A stretch of DNA of 64,000 bases from Marinimicrococcus sp033875255 (GCA_033875255.1 JAWZSN010000005.1:62001-126000), one strand, 5' to 3'; positions 52,480 to 60,721 are shown, counted from the first letter of the stretch. Notes: generated from the letters alone by a model not told the origin. Made by a program: numbers and translations.

Positions 52480-53889
52480 ATGAGCATTGTTCAGCCTCTG
52501 GTAATCTCGGGCAAAGAGGTGTGGCCGCTGGTCGAGGGCGGCAAAGGCGTCGCCGTGTCCAATGGACGCTCGAGCGGCGCCTGGGCCCGGGCCGGAGGCG
52601 TGGGCACCTTTTCCGGCGTCAATGCCGACCTGATCGACGAGAACGGCGAATATGTGCCGCTGGTCTATCGCGGTCGCGACCGGATCGAGCGCCACGAGGA
52701 GCTGGTCGCCCATTCGATCAAGGCGGGGATCAGCCAGGCGCGTATCGCCCACGAGACGAGCGGCGGCGAAGGCCGCATCCACATGAACGTGCTGTGGGAG
52801 ATGGGCGGCTGCGAGCGCGTTCTCACCGGCGTTCTGGATGGTGCGAAGGGCCTGATCCACGGCATCACCTGCGGCGCCGGCATGCCCTACCGGCTCGCCG
52901 AGATCTGCTCGGGCTACGGCGTCCATTACTACCCCATCGTCTCCTCGGGCCGCGCCTTCAACGCCTTGTGGCGGCGCGCCTACAACAAGCACGCCGACTG
53001 GCTGGGTGCGGTAGTCTACGAGGACCCGTGGCGGGCCGGCGGCCATAACGGCCTCTCCAACAGCGAGGATCCCCTGCACCCCGAGCCGCCGCTGCCGCGC
53101 GTGCTCGAGCTCAGGAACACGATGCGCAAGGTCGGGCTCGGCCATGTGCCGATCGTGATGGCCGGCGGCGTCTGGCACCTCGCCGATTGGCAGGACTGGA
53201 TCGGCAACGAGGAGCTGGGGCCGATCGTCTTCCAGTTCGGCACACGGCCGCTGCTCACCCAGGAAAGCCCGATCCCCGAGAGCTGGAAGAGGCGCCTCAC
53301 GGAGCTGGCGGCCGGCGACGTGCTGCTGCACCGCTTCAGCCCGACCGGCTTCTACTCCTCGGCAGTCAAGAACAGCTTCCTCGACGAGCTGGTCGCGCGC
53401 TCGGAGCGACAGGTCGAGTTCCGCGAGGAGGCCGCCCCGGACGAGGGTTTTGAGGCGTTCTTCGCCTATGGCCGCAGCGGTAACGGCGTCTGGCTGCGCC
53501 AGGCCGATCTCGAGCGGGTCCAGGGCTGGGTGGCCGAAGGCCGGTCGCAGCCGATGCGTACGCCCGACTCCAGCCTGATCTTCGTCGACCCGGCCCGGGC
53601 GCGGGAGATCCGGCGCGACCAGGCCAACTGCATGGGCTGCCTGTCGCACTGCCAGTTCAGCAACTGGAAGGACCGCGACGACCACAGCACCGGCCGACCC
53701 GCCGACCCGCGCTCCTTTTGCATCCAGAAGACCCTGCAGGAGATCGCCCATGGCGAGGGCGACCCGGTCGACAACCAGCTGATGTTCTCGGGCCACAATG
53801 TCTACCGGTTCGGCGAGGACCCGTTCTACGCCAATGGCTTCGTGCCTAGCGTCAAGCAGCTCGTGCAGCGCATATTGACGGGACAATGA
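52480..53889 (+). CDS. Nitronate monooxygenase-like flavin oxidoreductase with C-terminal Cys motif
   Basis: A 469-aa TIM-barrel FMN protein of the nitronate monooxygenase/2-nitropropane dioxygenase superfamily. N-terminal SNGRSSGAWARAGGVGTFSG is the flavin-binding start; LDGAKGLIHGITCGAGMPYR, YGVHYYPIVSSGRAF and VPIVMAGGVWHLADWQDWIG are barrel motifs. It is about 140 residues longer than standard nitronate monooxygenases (about 330 aa). The extension holds CMGCLSHC (Cys384, Cys387, Cys391) and Cys414 (PRSFCIQK), which looks like a metal or Fe-S site. Substrate unknown. ATG at 52480 with GGGAGGG upstream. It stands alone between pnp and irr. Confidence 0.85.
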   Translation: MSIVQPLVISGKEVWPLVEGGKGVAVSNGRSSGAWARAGGVGTFSGVNADLIDENGEYVPLVYRGRDRIERHEELVAHSIKAGISQARIAHETSGGEGRIHMNVLWEMGGCERVLTGVLDGAKGLIHGITCGAGMPYRLAEICSGYGVHYYPIVSSGRAFNALWRRAYNKHADWLGAVVYEDPWRAGGHNGLSNSEDPLHPEPPLPRVLELRNTMRKVGLGHVPIVMAGGVWHLADWQDWIGNEELGPIVFQFGTRPLLTQESPIPESWKRRLTELAAGDVLLHRFSPTGFYSSAVKNSFLDELVARSERQVEFREEAAPDEGFEAFFAYGRSGNGVWLRQADLERVQGWVAEGRSQPMRTPDSSLIFVDPARAREIRRDQANCMGCLSHCQFSNWKDRDDHSTGRPADPRSFCIQKTLQEIAHGEGDPVDNQLMFSGHNVYRFGEDPFYANGFVPSVKQLVQRILTGQ

Positions 53890-53910
53890 GCCGCTGGGGG
53901 GTTGTCGGCG

Positions 53911-53940
53911 TTGACATAGGGGACCACGTTCGTCCTATAT
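53911..53940 (+). promoter_or_regulatory. Promoter of irr
   Basis: TTGACA (53911-53916, perfect -35) and CCTATA/CTATAT (53934-53940, -10) with 17-18 bp between them, 55 bp before the irr ATG. This is the clearest sigma-70 promoter in the window. A small dyad GGAC-N7-GTCC (53920-53934) sits in the spacer. Confidence 0.65.
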
Positions 53941-53994
53941 CGGCGCCGTAACCGCAGCGCTGCGTGTCATTCGAGGGGTCTGATTGGGAGCGGG

Positions 53995-54459
53995 ATGAGC
54001 AGAGTCTATGCAAACTCCCTGCGTCAGCTGAAGGCGGCTGGCCTGCGTCCGACGCGGCAGCGCCTGGCGCTGGCCAAGCTGCTGCTCGAGAACGGGCCGC
54101 GCCATCTGACCGCCGAGGAGCTGTTCCAGGAGGCGCGGCAGGCGGGCATTCCGGTATCGCTGGCGACCGTCTACAACACGCTGCACCAGTTCACCGGCGC
54201 CGGCCTGCTGATCGAGGTGGTGGTCGGCAGCGGCCAGAGCTACTTCGACACCAATCCGACCTCGCACTGGCACTATTTCGACAAGTCGACTGGCGAGATC
54301 GTCGACGTGCCCGAGCAGGCGATCGAATTCGCGAAGCTGCCCGATCCGCCGCCGGGCAAGGTCATCGAGCGCATCGACGTGGTGGTGCGCATCCGTGACG
54401 CCGACGGCGTCAGGCGGCGTGGGAGCAGCGAGGACGGCGGCGGCAGCGACCGGGACTGA
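53995..54459 (+). CDS. irr: Iron response regulator Irr (Fur family)
   Basis: A 154-aa Fur-superfamily protein of the Irr clade, which in alphaproteobacteria controls haem synthesis and iron genes under low iron. Winged helix: GLRPTRQRLALAKLLLENGP, then HLTAEELFQEARQAGIPVSL and ATVYNTLHQFTGAGLL; the last block (TLHQFTEAGLL in rhizobia) separates Irr from Fur and Zur. The metal/haem site reads NPTSHWHYFDKSTGEIVDVP, keeping His91 and His93 of the HxH motif but with Trp in the middle instead of the usual His-His-His. Start ATG at 53995 with GGGAG. Confidence 0.9.
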   Translation: MSRVYANSLRQLKAAGLRPTRQRLALAKLLLENGPRHLTAEELFQEARQAGIPVSLATVYNTLHQFTGAGLLIEVVVGSGQSYFDTNPTSHWHYFDKSTGEIVDVPEQAIEFAKLPDPPPGKVIERIDVVVRIRDADGVRRRGSSEDGGGSDRD

Positions 54460-54485
54460 GCGCCCGGCTGCTCGCATGACCGACG

Positions 54486-54520
54486 AAAAAGGGCCGCCTC
54501 GCGCGGCCCTTCCGCTTTTC
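54486..54520. terminator. Bidirectional terminator between irr and the SH3 gene
   Basis: AAGGGCCGC (54489-54497) pairs with GCGGCCCTT (54503-54511), a perfect 9-bp stem with a 5-nt loop. On the plus strand it is followed by CCGCTTTTC; on the minus strand by TTTTTCG. It serves both convergent genes, and is strongest for the minus-strand SH3 gene. Confidence 0.8.
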
Positions 54521-54534
54521 TCGGGCGGCCGGTC

Positions 54535-55056
54535 TCAACGGCGCATCTCGTCCGGCAGGATGCCGTAGAGCGCCGTGCGCTCGAGCCAGCCGCGCTGCCC
54601 CTCGATCTCCACGAAGCACCAGCCTTCCGAGCAGTCGAGCAGGCCGCCCACCACGCCGGGCTCGGCACGCAGCAGCAGGCGCGCGTCGGCGGCGGGGGCG
54701 CGGCGCAGGCCGAGCAGGTCGGCACCGGTCAGCAGCACCGTGCGGCGGCGGCTCAACAGGCTGCCATGGACCCACCCTTCCTCGCCGTCCAGGTCGCGGA
54801 TCTTCCGCCAGGTATCGAACTCGTCGACGATCTGCACCGGCAGGCCGCGGCGCGCATAGACCCACTTGAGCGGGTACTGCTTGCCGGGTCCGGTGCGGAT
54901 GTTGATGGGCTCGGCGGCCAGCGACACGAAGCGCGGCAGCGGCAGGCCGGAGGGGCCTACCTCGGGGCTGGCGGCCAGCGCCGGCAGGCTGGCCAGCGGC
55001 AGGGCGAGGGCGAGCGCGCACGAGGCGCGCCGGAGAATGTCGAGCAATCGGCGCAT
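54535..55056 (-). CDS. Secreted SH3-domain protein
   Basis: A 173-aa protein with a Sec signal peptide (RRASCALALALPLASLPALA, cleavage near residue 29) and two bacterial SH3-like segments: the first FVSLAAEPINIRTGPGKQYP then LKWVYARRGLPVQIVDEFDT and WRKIRDLDGEEGWVHGSLL, the second ARLLLRAEPGVVGGLLDCSE then GWCFVEIEGQRGWLERTALY. Proteins of this type bind peptidoglycan or partners in the periplasm. The two Cys in the second segment may form a disulphide. ATG at 55056. Confidence 0.85.
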   Translation of the reverse strand: MRRLLDILRRASCALALALPLASLPALAASPEVGPSGLPLPRFVSLAAEPINIRTGPGKQYPLKWVYARRGLPVQIVDEFDTWRKIRDLDGEEGWVHGSLLSRRRTVLLTGADLLGLRRAPAADARLLLRAEPGVVGGLLDCSEGWCFVEIEGQRGWLERTALYGILPDEMRR

Positions 55057-55213
55057 GCATATCGATCGTTGCGAGGACACGCCCCTTGGGTAGCGGGCGG
55101 GCCGGGCGCGAGGCAAGGGGAATGCGCCCGAGACTAGGAGAGCCGGCACGTCTCTGCTAGGGCTTTGGTCTGCAGGAAGGCCGATTGACGGCCATCGCCG
55201 AGGAGGGTGCCGC

Positions 55214-56200
55214 ATGCCGCGTATCAGGCCGCTCGTGATCGTCACGCGCCGGCTTCCGGAGGTCGTCGAGACCCGGATGATGGAGCTGTTCGACGCGCGC
55301 CTGAACGTCAACGACGCGCCTTTGGGCAAGGCAGAGCTCATCGAGGCTGCAAAGACGGCCGAGGTGCTGGTGCCGACCGTTACCGACCGGATCGATTCCT
55401 CGGTGCTCGCTCATGCCGGGCCGCGTCTCAAGCTGATCGCCAACTACGGCACCGGCGTGGACAATATCGACGTCGAGGCGGCCTACAAGCGGGGTATCAC
55501 GGTCACCAACACGCCTGGCGTGCTGACCGAGGACACTGCCGACATGACCATGGCGCTGGTTCTCGCGGTCTCGCGCCGGCTGTGCGAGGGCGAGCGGCTG
55601 GCGCGCTCGGGGGAGTGGTCCGGGTGGGGCCCGACCTCGATGCTCGGGCGGCGCATCGGCGGCAAGCGGCTGGGCATCGTCGGCATGGGACGGATCGGCA
55701 CCGCGCTCGCCCGCCGGGCCCGCGGCTTCGGCCTGTCGGTGCACTATCACAACCGGCACCGGGTCCACGAGAGCGTGGAGAACGAGCTCGAGGCGACCTA
55801 CTGGGACAGCCTCGACCAGATGCTGGCCCGGGTCGACATCATCAGCGTCAACTGCCCGCACACGCCCGCGACCTTCCATCTGCTCTCGGCCCGGCGTCTC
55901 AAGCTGCTCCAGCCCCACGCCTACATCGTCAACACCAGTCGCGGCGAGGTGATCGACGAGATGGCGCTCACCCGCATGCTGCGCAACAAGGAGATCGCCG
56001 GCGCCGGGCTCGACGTGTTCGAGCACGAGCCGGCCATCAACCCCAAGCTCCAGCAGCTCGACAACGTGGTGCTGCTGCCGCACATGGGCTCGGCCACCAT
56101 CGAGGGCCGCATCGACATGGGCGAGAAGGTCATCATCAACATCAAGACCTTCGTCGACGGCCACCGCCCGCCCGACCGCGTCCTGCCCAGCATGGTCTGA
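55214..56200 (+). CDS. D-2-hydroxyacid dehydrogenase (glyoxylate/hydroxypyruvate reductase type)
   Basis: A 328-aa NAD(P)-dependent enzyme of the D-isomer-specific 2-hydroxyacid dehydrogenase family. The Rossmann motif is LGIVGMGRIGTALARRAR (153-170); catalytic residues are Arg243 (VNTSRGEVID), Glu272 (DVFEHEPAI) and His290 (LLPHMGSAT). LIANYGTGVDNIDVEAAYKR and TEDTADMTMALVLAVSRR are typical of glyoxylate/hydroxypyruvate/gluconate 2-dehydrogenases. Arg at the start of beta-B would tell NADPH from NADH use; here NRHRV follows, hinting at NADPH. ATG at 55214 with GGAGGG. Confidence 0.9.
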   Translation: MPRIRPLVIVTRRLPEVVETRMMELFDARLNVNDAPLGKAELIEAAKTAEVLVPTVTDRIDSSVLAHAGPRLKLIANYGTGVDNIDVEAAYKRGITVTNTPGVLTEDTADMTMALVLAVSRRLCEGERLARSGEWSGWGPTSMLGRRIGGKRLGIVGMGRIGTALARRARGFGLSVHYHNRHRVHESVENELEATYWDSLDQMLARVDIISVNCPHTPATFHLLSARRLKLLQPHAYIVNTSRGEVIDEMALTRMLRNKEIAGAGLDVFEHEPAINPKLQQLDNVVLLPHMGSATIEGRIDMGEKVIINIKTFVDGHRPPDRVLPSMV

Positions 56201-56307
56201 CGCGTGAGCGGTATCGAGCCGTTTCCCGGAGTGGCCCTTTTCGCGGGCCAGCCGAAGCCTCAAGGGTTCGTTCTCGGGACAAAAACAGGCTTTCGGGAGG
56301 GCCGCGG

Positions 56308-56757
56308 ATGGACCAGCGGGTCGAGATCGTGACGCCGGGCGAGACGCACAAGGAGGGCTGGCGGCACCTCTATGACGGCTATGCCACCTTCTACAGGCGC
56401 GAGATGACGGACACGATCGCGGGCGCCGTATGGGGCTGGCTGCAGGATCCGGCGCACGAGCTCGAGGGGGCGCTGGCGCTTCAAGGCGGTGTGCCAGTGG
56501 GCCTTGCCCACTATCGCCGGATGCCGAGCCCGCTGCGCGGCGCTGATATCGGCTTTTTGGACGATCTCTTCGTCGATCCATCGGCCCGTGGCGGCAACGT
56601 CGGCGAGCTGCTGATCGACCATGTGGCGAAGGTGGCGCGCGAGCGCGGCTGGGGCGTGGTGCGCTGGATCACCGCCGACGACAATTATCGCGCGCGCAGC
56701 CTCTATGACCGGCTGGCCAAGAAGACCAGCTGGAACCTCTACGAGCTGACCCCCTGA
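56308..56757 (+). CDS. GNAT family N-acetyltransferase
   Basis: A 149-aa acetyltransferase. The acetyl-CoA-binding loop is DIGFLDDLFVDPSARGGNVG followed by ELLIDHVAKVARERGWGVVR and the late ITADDNYRARSLYDRLAKKT, the classic A and B motifs. Substrate unknown; many close relatives act on polyamines or small amines. ATG at 56308 with GGGAGGG. It is immediately followed, with no gap, by the EamA gene (56758), so they may be co-expressed. Confidence 0.9.
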   Translation: MDQRVEIVTPGETHKEGWRHLYDGYATFYRREMTDTIAGAVWGWLQDPAHELEGALALQGGVPVGLAHYRRMPSPLRGADIGFLDDLFVDPSARGGNVGELLIDHVAKVARERGWGVVRWITADDNYRARSLYDRLAKKTSWNLYELTP

Positions 56758-57681
56758 ATGCGTGCCATGCCCCGCTTGAGGCGGGCCGCCGGGGCCGATG
56801 CCGGCACGCTGCTGCTGCTCTTGGGCATCGGCCTGTTCTGGGGGCTCAACTGGCCGGCGGTGCGGATCGGTCTTACCGAGCTGCCGCCCTTCACCCTGCG
56901 CAGCGTCGGGTTCGTCGCCGGCGGCGGCATCCTGGCGCTGATCGCGAGGCTGCGTGGCGAGGCCCTCATGCCGCGCCGCGACGAGCTGCCGCGGCTGGTG
57001 CTGGCCGGCCTGCTGTCGGTGATGGGCTTCAACGTGCTGACCGCCTTCGGCCAGCTCGCCACCGAGACCTCGCGGGCGGCGATCCTCGCCTTCACCATGC
57101 CCCTTTGGGCCACGCTGATGGCGGCGGCCATGGGCGAGCGCCTGACGGGCGAGCGGATCGTCGCACTGCTGGCCGGCATGGCGGGGCTCATGCTGCTGCT
57201 CGGGCCCGACCTGCTCGTGGCCGGCGGCTCGCCGCTCGGCAGTATTCTGGTGCTGGGTGCTGCCCTCTCCTGGGCGGCCGGCACGCTCGTCCTCAAGAGC
57301 CGCACCTGGTCGCTCGGACCGGTGGCACTCGCTGCCTGGCTGATCGGTGTGTCGACCCCGCCGGTGCTGTTGGGCTCGGCCGTGCTCGAGCAGCCCTGGC
57401 AGCTCGGCTGGCCGAGCCCGCTGGTGACCGGCGCCATGCTCTATCACATCGCCCTGCCCATGGTGTTCTGCCATGCCGCCTGGGTGACCCTGGTGGGCCG
57501 GCTAGCCGCACCTGTCGCCGCCATCGGCACGCTGCTCATCCCGGTGGTGGGCGTGATCTCGGCGGTGCTGCTGCTGGGCGAGCCGCTCGGGGTGCGCAAG
57601 CTCGCCGCGCTCCTGCTGGTGACGGGGGCGGTGGCCACCGTGCTGATCGGCCCGGCGCTGCACCGGGGCAGGGCGCCCTGA
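56758..57681 (+). CDS. EamA/DMT-superfamily transporter
   Basis: A 307-aa membrane protein with ten helices in two EamA repeats: LLLLLGIGLFWGLNWPAVRI then LPPFTLRSVGFVAGGGILAL for the first; GSILVLGAALSWAAGTLVLK and LIPVVGVISAVLLLGEPLGV for the second. FGQLATETSRAAILAFTMPL and LGEPL are DMT signatures. Such transporters usually export amino acids or other metabolites. The start is directly next to the GNAT stop; a Met four codons later is possible. Confidence 0.92.
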   Translation: MRAMPRLRRAAGADAGTLLLLLGIGLFWGLNWPAVRIGLTELPPFTLRSVGFVAGGGILALIARLRGEALMPRRDELPRLVLAGLLSVMGFNVLTAFGQLATETSRAAILAFTMPLWATLMAAAMGERLTGERIVALLAGMAGLMLLLGPDLLVAGGSPLGSILVLGAALSWAAGTLVLKSRTWSLGPVALAAWLIGVSTPPVLLGSAVLEQPWQLGWPSPLVTGAMLYHIALPMVFCHAAWVTLVGRLAAPVAAIGTLLIPVVGVISAVLLLGEPLGVRKLAALLLVTGAVATVLIGPALHRGRAP

Positions 57682-57769
57682 CGGAGCGCCTGGCTTCCTG
57701 GCTTCCGGTCCGCTTGTGGCTCGGCGAGGCAGCGGATCTGTGCGGGTGCAAAGGCTGACGCGCCGAGCC

Positions 57770-57979
57770 TCACCGCTTCTTCAGCGCCTCGGGCTTGTGC
57801 GCCGCCTTCTTGCCTGACTTGGCGCTCTCGACGATGTACTGCGGATCCTCCTGCGAGGCTGCAACCTCGTGACCCTTGATGTGCGTCCTCGAGGTCTGTT
57901 TCTTGACGACCTTGCCGTGCGTCTTGCCCTGGCTTGTCTCCCACTCGACCTCGTCGCCCTTCTTCAGCTCCTTCGTCAT
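57770..57979 (-). CDS. DUF2945 (TUDOR-like) small protein
   Basis: A 69-aa basic protein. KKGDEVEWETSQGKTHGKVV is the DUF2945 (hypervirulence-associated, TUDOR-like) signature, followed by HIKGHEVAASQEDPQYIVES and a Lys/Ala-rich tail. Family function is poorly known; related small proteins often sit next to DUF3140 genes, as here (32 bp downstream of one on the same strand), so the pair is probably one operon. ATG at 57979. Confidence 0.85.
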   Translation of the reverse strand: MTKELKKGDEVEWETSQGKTHGKVVKKQTSRTHIKGHEVAASQEDPQYIVESAKSGKKAAHKPEALKKR

Positions 57980-58011
57980 GACTGTGTCCTCCGGGCGGTT
58001 GGCGGCGGCGC

Positions 58012-58356
58012 TCAGCTCTTGAGCGGATCGTGGCCCCAGTTCATCAGCGAGTAGCGCCACGCCGAGCCCTCCTTGTCCCGCGCCGGCCCGCCCTGCGCAA
58101 GATGGCGGTGCACGAAGCCGGCAACCTTGCGCATGTGGCGATAGTCGTCCCCGGTCAGCTCGGCCTTTTTCTTGCGCTTGATCGCGACGATGCGACGCCC
58201 GGACTTGTGGCCCACTGCCTCGCTGTCGCCCTCGTCCTTCGCGCCGACCGACCGGCTCTCATCGGTCGCGAGCCAGTCCTCCAGCTCGCCGGGCGACATG
58301 TTCACGGCCTCGTTGAACTCTCTCCAGATCTCCTCGCGATCCAGATCCTCGGACAT
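58012..58356 (-). CDS. DUF3140 family protein
   Basis: A 114-aa hydrophilic protein. LDREEIWREFNEAVNMSPGE, LEDWLATDESRSVGAKDEGD and HKSGRRIVAIKRKKKAELTG followed by DDYRHMRKVAGFVHRHLAQ match DUF3140, and the C-terminal WRYSLMNWGHDP is also conserved. It is thought to be DNA- or stress-related in some genomes, but no function is established. ATG at 58356 after a GGGTGGGG stretch. First gene of a pair with DUF2945. Confidence 0.85.
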   Translation of the reverse strand: MSEDLDREEIWREFNEAVNMSPGELEDWLATDESRSVGAKDEGDSEAVGHKSGRRIVAIKRKKKAELTGDDYRHMRKVAGFVHRHLAQGGPARDKEGSAWRYSLMNWGHDPLKS

Positions 58357-58583
58357 TTTCCCCACCCTCTCGGCGTCCCGGTGTGTGGGGAGCCAACGTG
58401 CGTGCAGGCGGGGTGTTCCCGGCGCCCGCACCCGCGCACGATCGCGGCCGGGCCGCTGGAGCGGCCCCTTGAGGAGCCTCCGGGCCCTTCGATCCGGGGT
58501 GCGGCAGCAAACTGATGCACCGAACGGCTGCTGAATGCGCAATGATGAGCCCTTTGGGAGCCGGTTGCCGAGGGAGGTAGGCG

Positions 58584-59099
58584 TTGGACGCGGTGGACCT
58601 GCCGGTTCTTCCGGAGATTGCCTCTCCCGCGAACGCCCTGGCGGCCATGCGGGAGCGGCGCCGCTCGGCGGTGCTGGTCGATGGCGGCGAGAGCTTCGCG
58701 GTGCTCGACCTCGAGGAGACGCTGCGCGGAATCCGCCACGGCATCCGGCAGATCGGCATGCTCGAGCTCGCCCGCGACGTGCTGGTCATCCATCCCGCAG
58801 CAATTCTCGATGCGGCGGCGAACCTGCTGCGCCCGGCACGCTCGAGGCCTGCCTTCGAGGCCATACTGGCGCAGGCCGGAACCCGCTTCGGGCTGCTGAG
58901 CATCCTACCGCGCACCGATGTGGCGTTTCTCGTGACCCGCAGGGAGAACGACAGCTTGCGGCGCAGCGCCGCTCCCACCACCTGCTGGTGCTCGCGGCGC
59001 GACGACCATGTCTTCGGCCGCGACGAGGTGAGCCCCGGCCAGAGCTGCCCCGACTGCGTGGTGGAGATCGGCACGATCTCCTGCGACGGTGACGGGTGA
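58584..59099 (+). CDS. Hypothetical protein with a C-terminal zinc-ribbon-like Cys set
   Basis: A 171-aa protein that I do not recognise. The first part has a segment resembling half of a CBS domain (RRRSAVLVDGGESFAVLDLE). The end holds CWC (Cys134, Cys136) and CPDC (Cys155, Cys158) 19 residues apart, a likely zinc ribbon, plus Cys167. TTG start at 58584 with an excellent Shine-Dalgarno (GGGAGG) 6 nt upstream; a GTG at 58593 is the alternative. First gene of a three-gene run with the membrane protein (12 bp gap) and the SAF-like protein. Divergent from the DUF3140 gene. Confidence 0.7.
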   Translation: MDAVDLPVLPEIASPANALAAMRERRRSAVLVDGGESFAVLDLEETLRGIRHGIRQIGMLELARDVLVIHPAAILDAAANLLRPARSRPAFEAILAQAGTRFGLLSILPRTDVAFLVTRRENDSLRRSAAPTTCWCSRRDDHVFGRDEVSPGQSCPDCVVEIGTISCDGDG

Positions 59100-59111
59100 G
59101 GCTGACCGCTC

Positions 59112-60039
59112 GTGCTCGACACCGCCATCCAGCATGTCGAGGCGCTGTTCTCGCGCCGCTTTCTTTTAGCCGGGTTCTTTCCCTGGCTGCTCTTCGGCGC
59201 CGCCAATCTTCTGGCCTACGATCTCGTATTGCGGCCGGCACCGGAGCTGCTGCCCGCCTGGCTCGCTGCCCCGGCCGGGACCCAGGCGGTGGTGCTGGCG
59301 GCGGTGCTCGTGGCGACCGCCGCCGTGGCGTTCGTGGCCGCACCGCTTTTGCCGCTGCTGCGGGCGGTGCTGGAAGGGCGGGTGCGGCGCCGCGGCCGGA
59401 CGGGGCGCGTTCTGGAAGCTTTGCGGGTGGAGCGCCGTCACGATCTTCTCGACGTCGAGAGCGAGCTGCGGCGGCTGCGCCAGGTCTGCCGCGCGCTGCC
59501 CGGCCTGCACGAGGCGGCGCTGGCCCGCCTGCGCACAGCGGCCGAGGCCGGTGCCGGCTCCGGCCGGAAGCACGCGGCCAGCCTATGCGCTGCTGCGCTA
59601 CAACATCTCCCTCGACTTCTTCTGGCCGCGCCTGCGCACTATCCTGAACCGCCATGCGGCCCTGAACGACGCCCTGGACCAGGCCGAGACCCACCTGGCC
59701 TTTCTCGTCCTGACCTTCTTTCTGATCGTGGCCTTCGCTATCACCTGGAGCGTCGTGCCGGTGGCCAATCTGGGGCCGCTGTCGCTCTTTTTGGGCGTGG
59801 CGGTGGCCGGGCCGGCGGCGGCGTGGTGCTGGCTCGGGCTGGTGGCCGAGGCCGAGGTGACGCTGGGGCAGCTCGTGCGCTCGGCCCTCGACCTGCACCG
59901 CCACGAGCTGTTGCAGGCGCTGCGGGTGGGTGTGCCGCGGCGACACGAGGACGAGCGCCGGCTCTGGGGGATCCTGCGCGAGGCGCTTGCCCACGGCGAG
60001 CGCGATCTTCCGGTGCTGCGCCGGCTGACCGGCCCGTGA
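59112..60039 (+). pseudogene. Four-helix membrane protein interrupted by a frame switch
   Basis: The N-terminal half is read in one frame from a GTG at 59112: two helices (LAGFFPWLLFGAANLLAYDL; VVLAAVLVATAAVAFVAAPL), then a charged helical region ending LHEAALARLRTAAEAGAGSG near 59565. The C-terminal half is read in the next frame (+1): RPAYALLRYNISLDFFWPRL, two more helices (LAFLVLTFFLIVAFAITWSV; LSLFLGVAVAGPAAAWCWLG) and an ending LHRHELLQALRVGVPRRHED then ERRLWGILREAL. Both halves look like one protein family, and the stop at 60037-60039 overlaps the next GTG. A single-base change near 59560-59575, real or a sequence error, would join them. Function unknown. Confidence 0.6.
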
Positions 60040-60569
60040 GGCCCCTGCGCCGCCGCCTTTTGGTGTCGTGGCTGCTGCTGGTGGCTGGCGGCGGCGCCGT
60101 GATTCTCCTCGCACCCCATGGGCCGGTGCGGCACTGGGCGGCGCGCACCGCGTTGCCGCCGCATCACCGCCTGACGGAGGCAGACCTGGTGGCGCCGCCG
60201 GGCCGCGGCGATCGGATCCTGCCGGACAAGGCCGGCCTGCTGGGCCACTACACGGCGCAGGCGGTGGCAGCGGGTCAGCCGCTCGTGCCGGACGATCTCG
60301 CCGCCCTGCCGGATCTCGCGGCCCTGCCGCCGCGCCTGCTGGCGCTTCTCCCCGCTAAGCCCAGCCTGGTCGACGAGGGCTCCCTCAATGCCGATGGCGA
60401 GGTGGCGCTGTGCCACGGCACGAAGGCGCTGCCGGCGGCCGGGCGCGTCGCCGCTGTGCTGTGCGCGAGGGCGGGGCGATGCGCCGCCTTGGTGACGCTC
60501 TCGCCGGCCAATGTGCGCTGGCTCGCCGAGGCAGGCGGCGCCAGCGGGGGCCTCGAGCTGAACGCGTAG
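60036..60569 (+). CDS. Membrane-anchored SAF-domain-like protein
   Basis: A 177-aa protein that starts with a GTG at 60036 overlapping the previous stop (GTGA). One N-terminal helix (RLLVSWLLLVAGGGAVILLA) is followed by a SAF-like module: RTALPPHHRLTEADLVAPPG, then KAGLLGHYTAQAVAAGQPLV and PDDLAALPD, the order (preamble L..DL, then G..t...aGqpl) seen in CpaB/FlgA-type SAF domains. The C-terminal half is Ala/Leu-rich with two Cys. No pilus or flagellar genes are nearby, so the SAF link concerns fold, not pathway. Confidence 0.65.
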   Translation: MRPLRRRLLVSWLLLVAGGGAVILLAPHGPVRHWAARTALPPHHRLTEADLVAPPGRGDRILPDKAGLLGHYTAQAVAAGQPLVPDDLAALPDLAALPPRLLALLPAKPSLVDEGSLNADGEVALCHGTKALPAAGRVAAVLCARAGRCAALVTLSPANVRWLAEAGGASGGLELNA

Positions 60570-60721
60570 CCGGGCCTGCGCTGCCGCATCGACCTGCCGC
60601 CGCCGGGCGCGCTGCGCGATCGCTAGCGCGTATCCCTGCCAGCCTCGGCGCCACGCAGCACCTTGCCCGCGCCTGATCTTGCGGCCCGACCGTACCGGTG
60701 CCGGCAGGCTCTGGAGCCCCT

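Noticed and set aside
58450..58467. GGGCCGCT/AGCGGCCC hairpin between divergent DUF3140 and the zinc-ribbon-like gene
   Set aside because: A chance GC-rich hairpin is likely; it is not positioned as a terminator and shows no operator-like features beyond symmetry.
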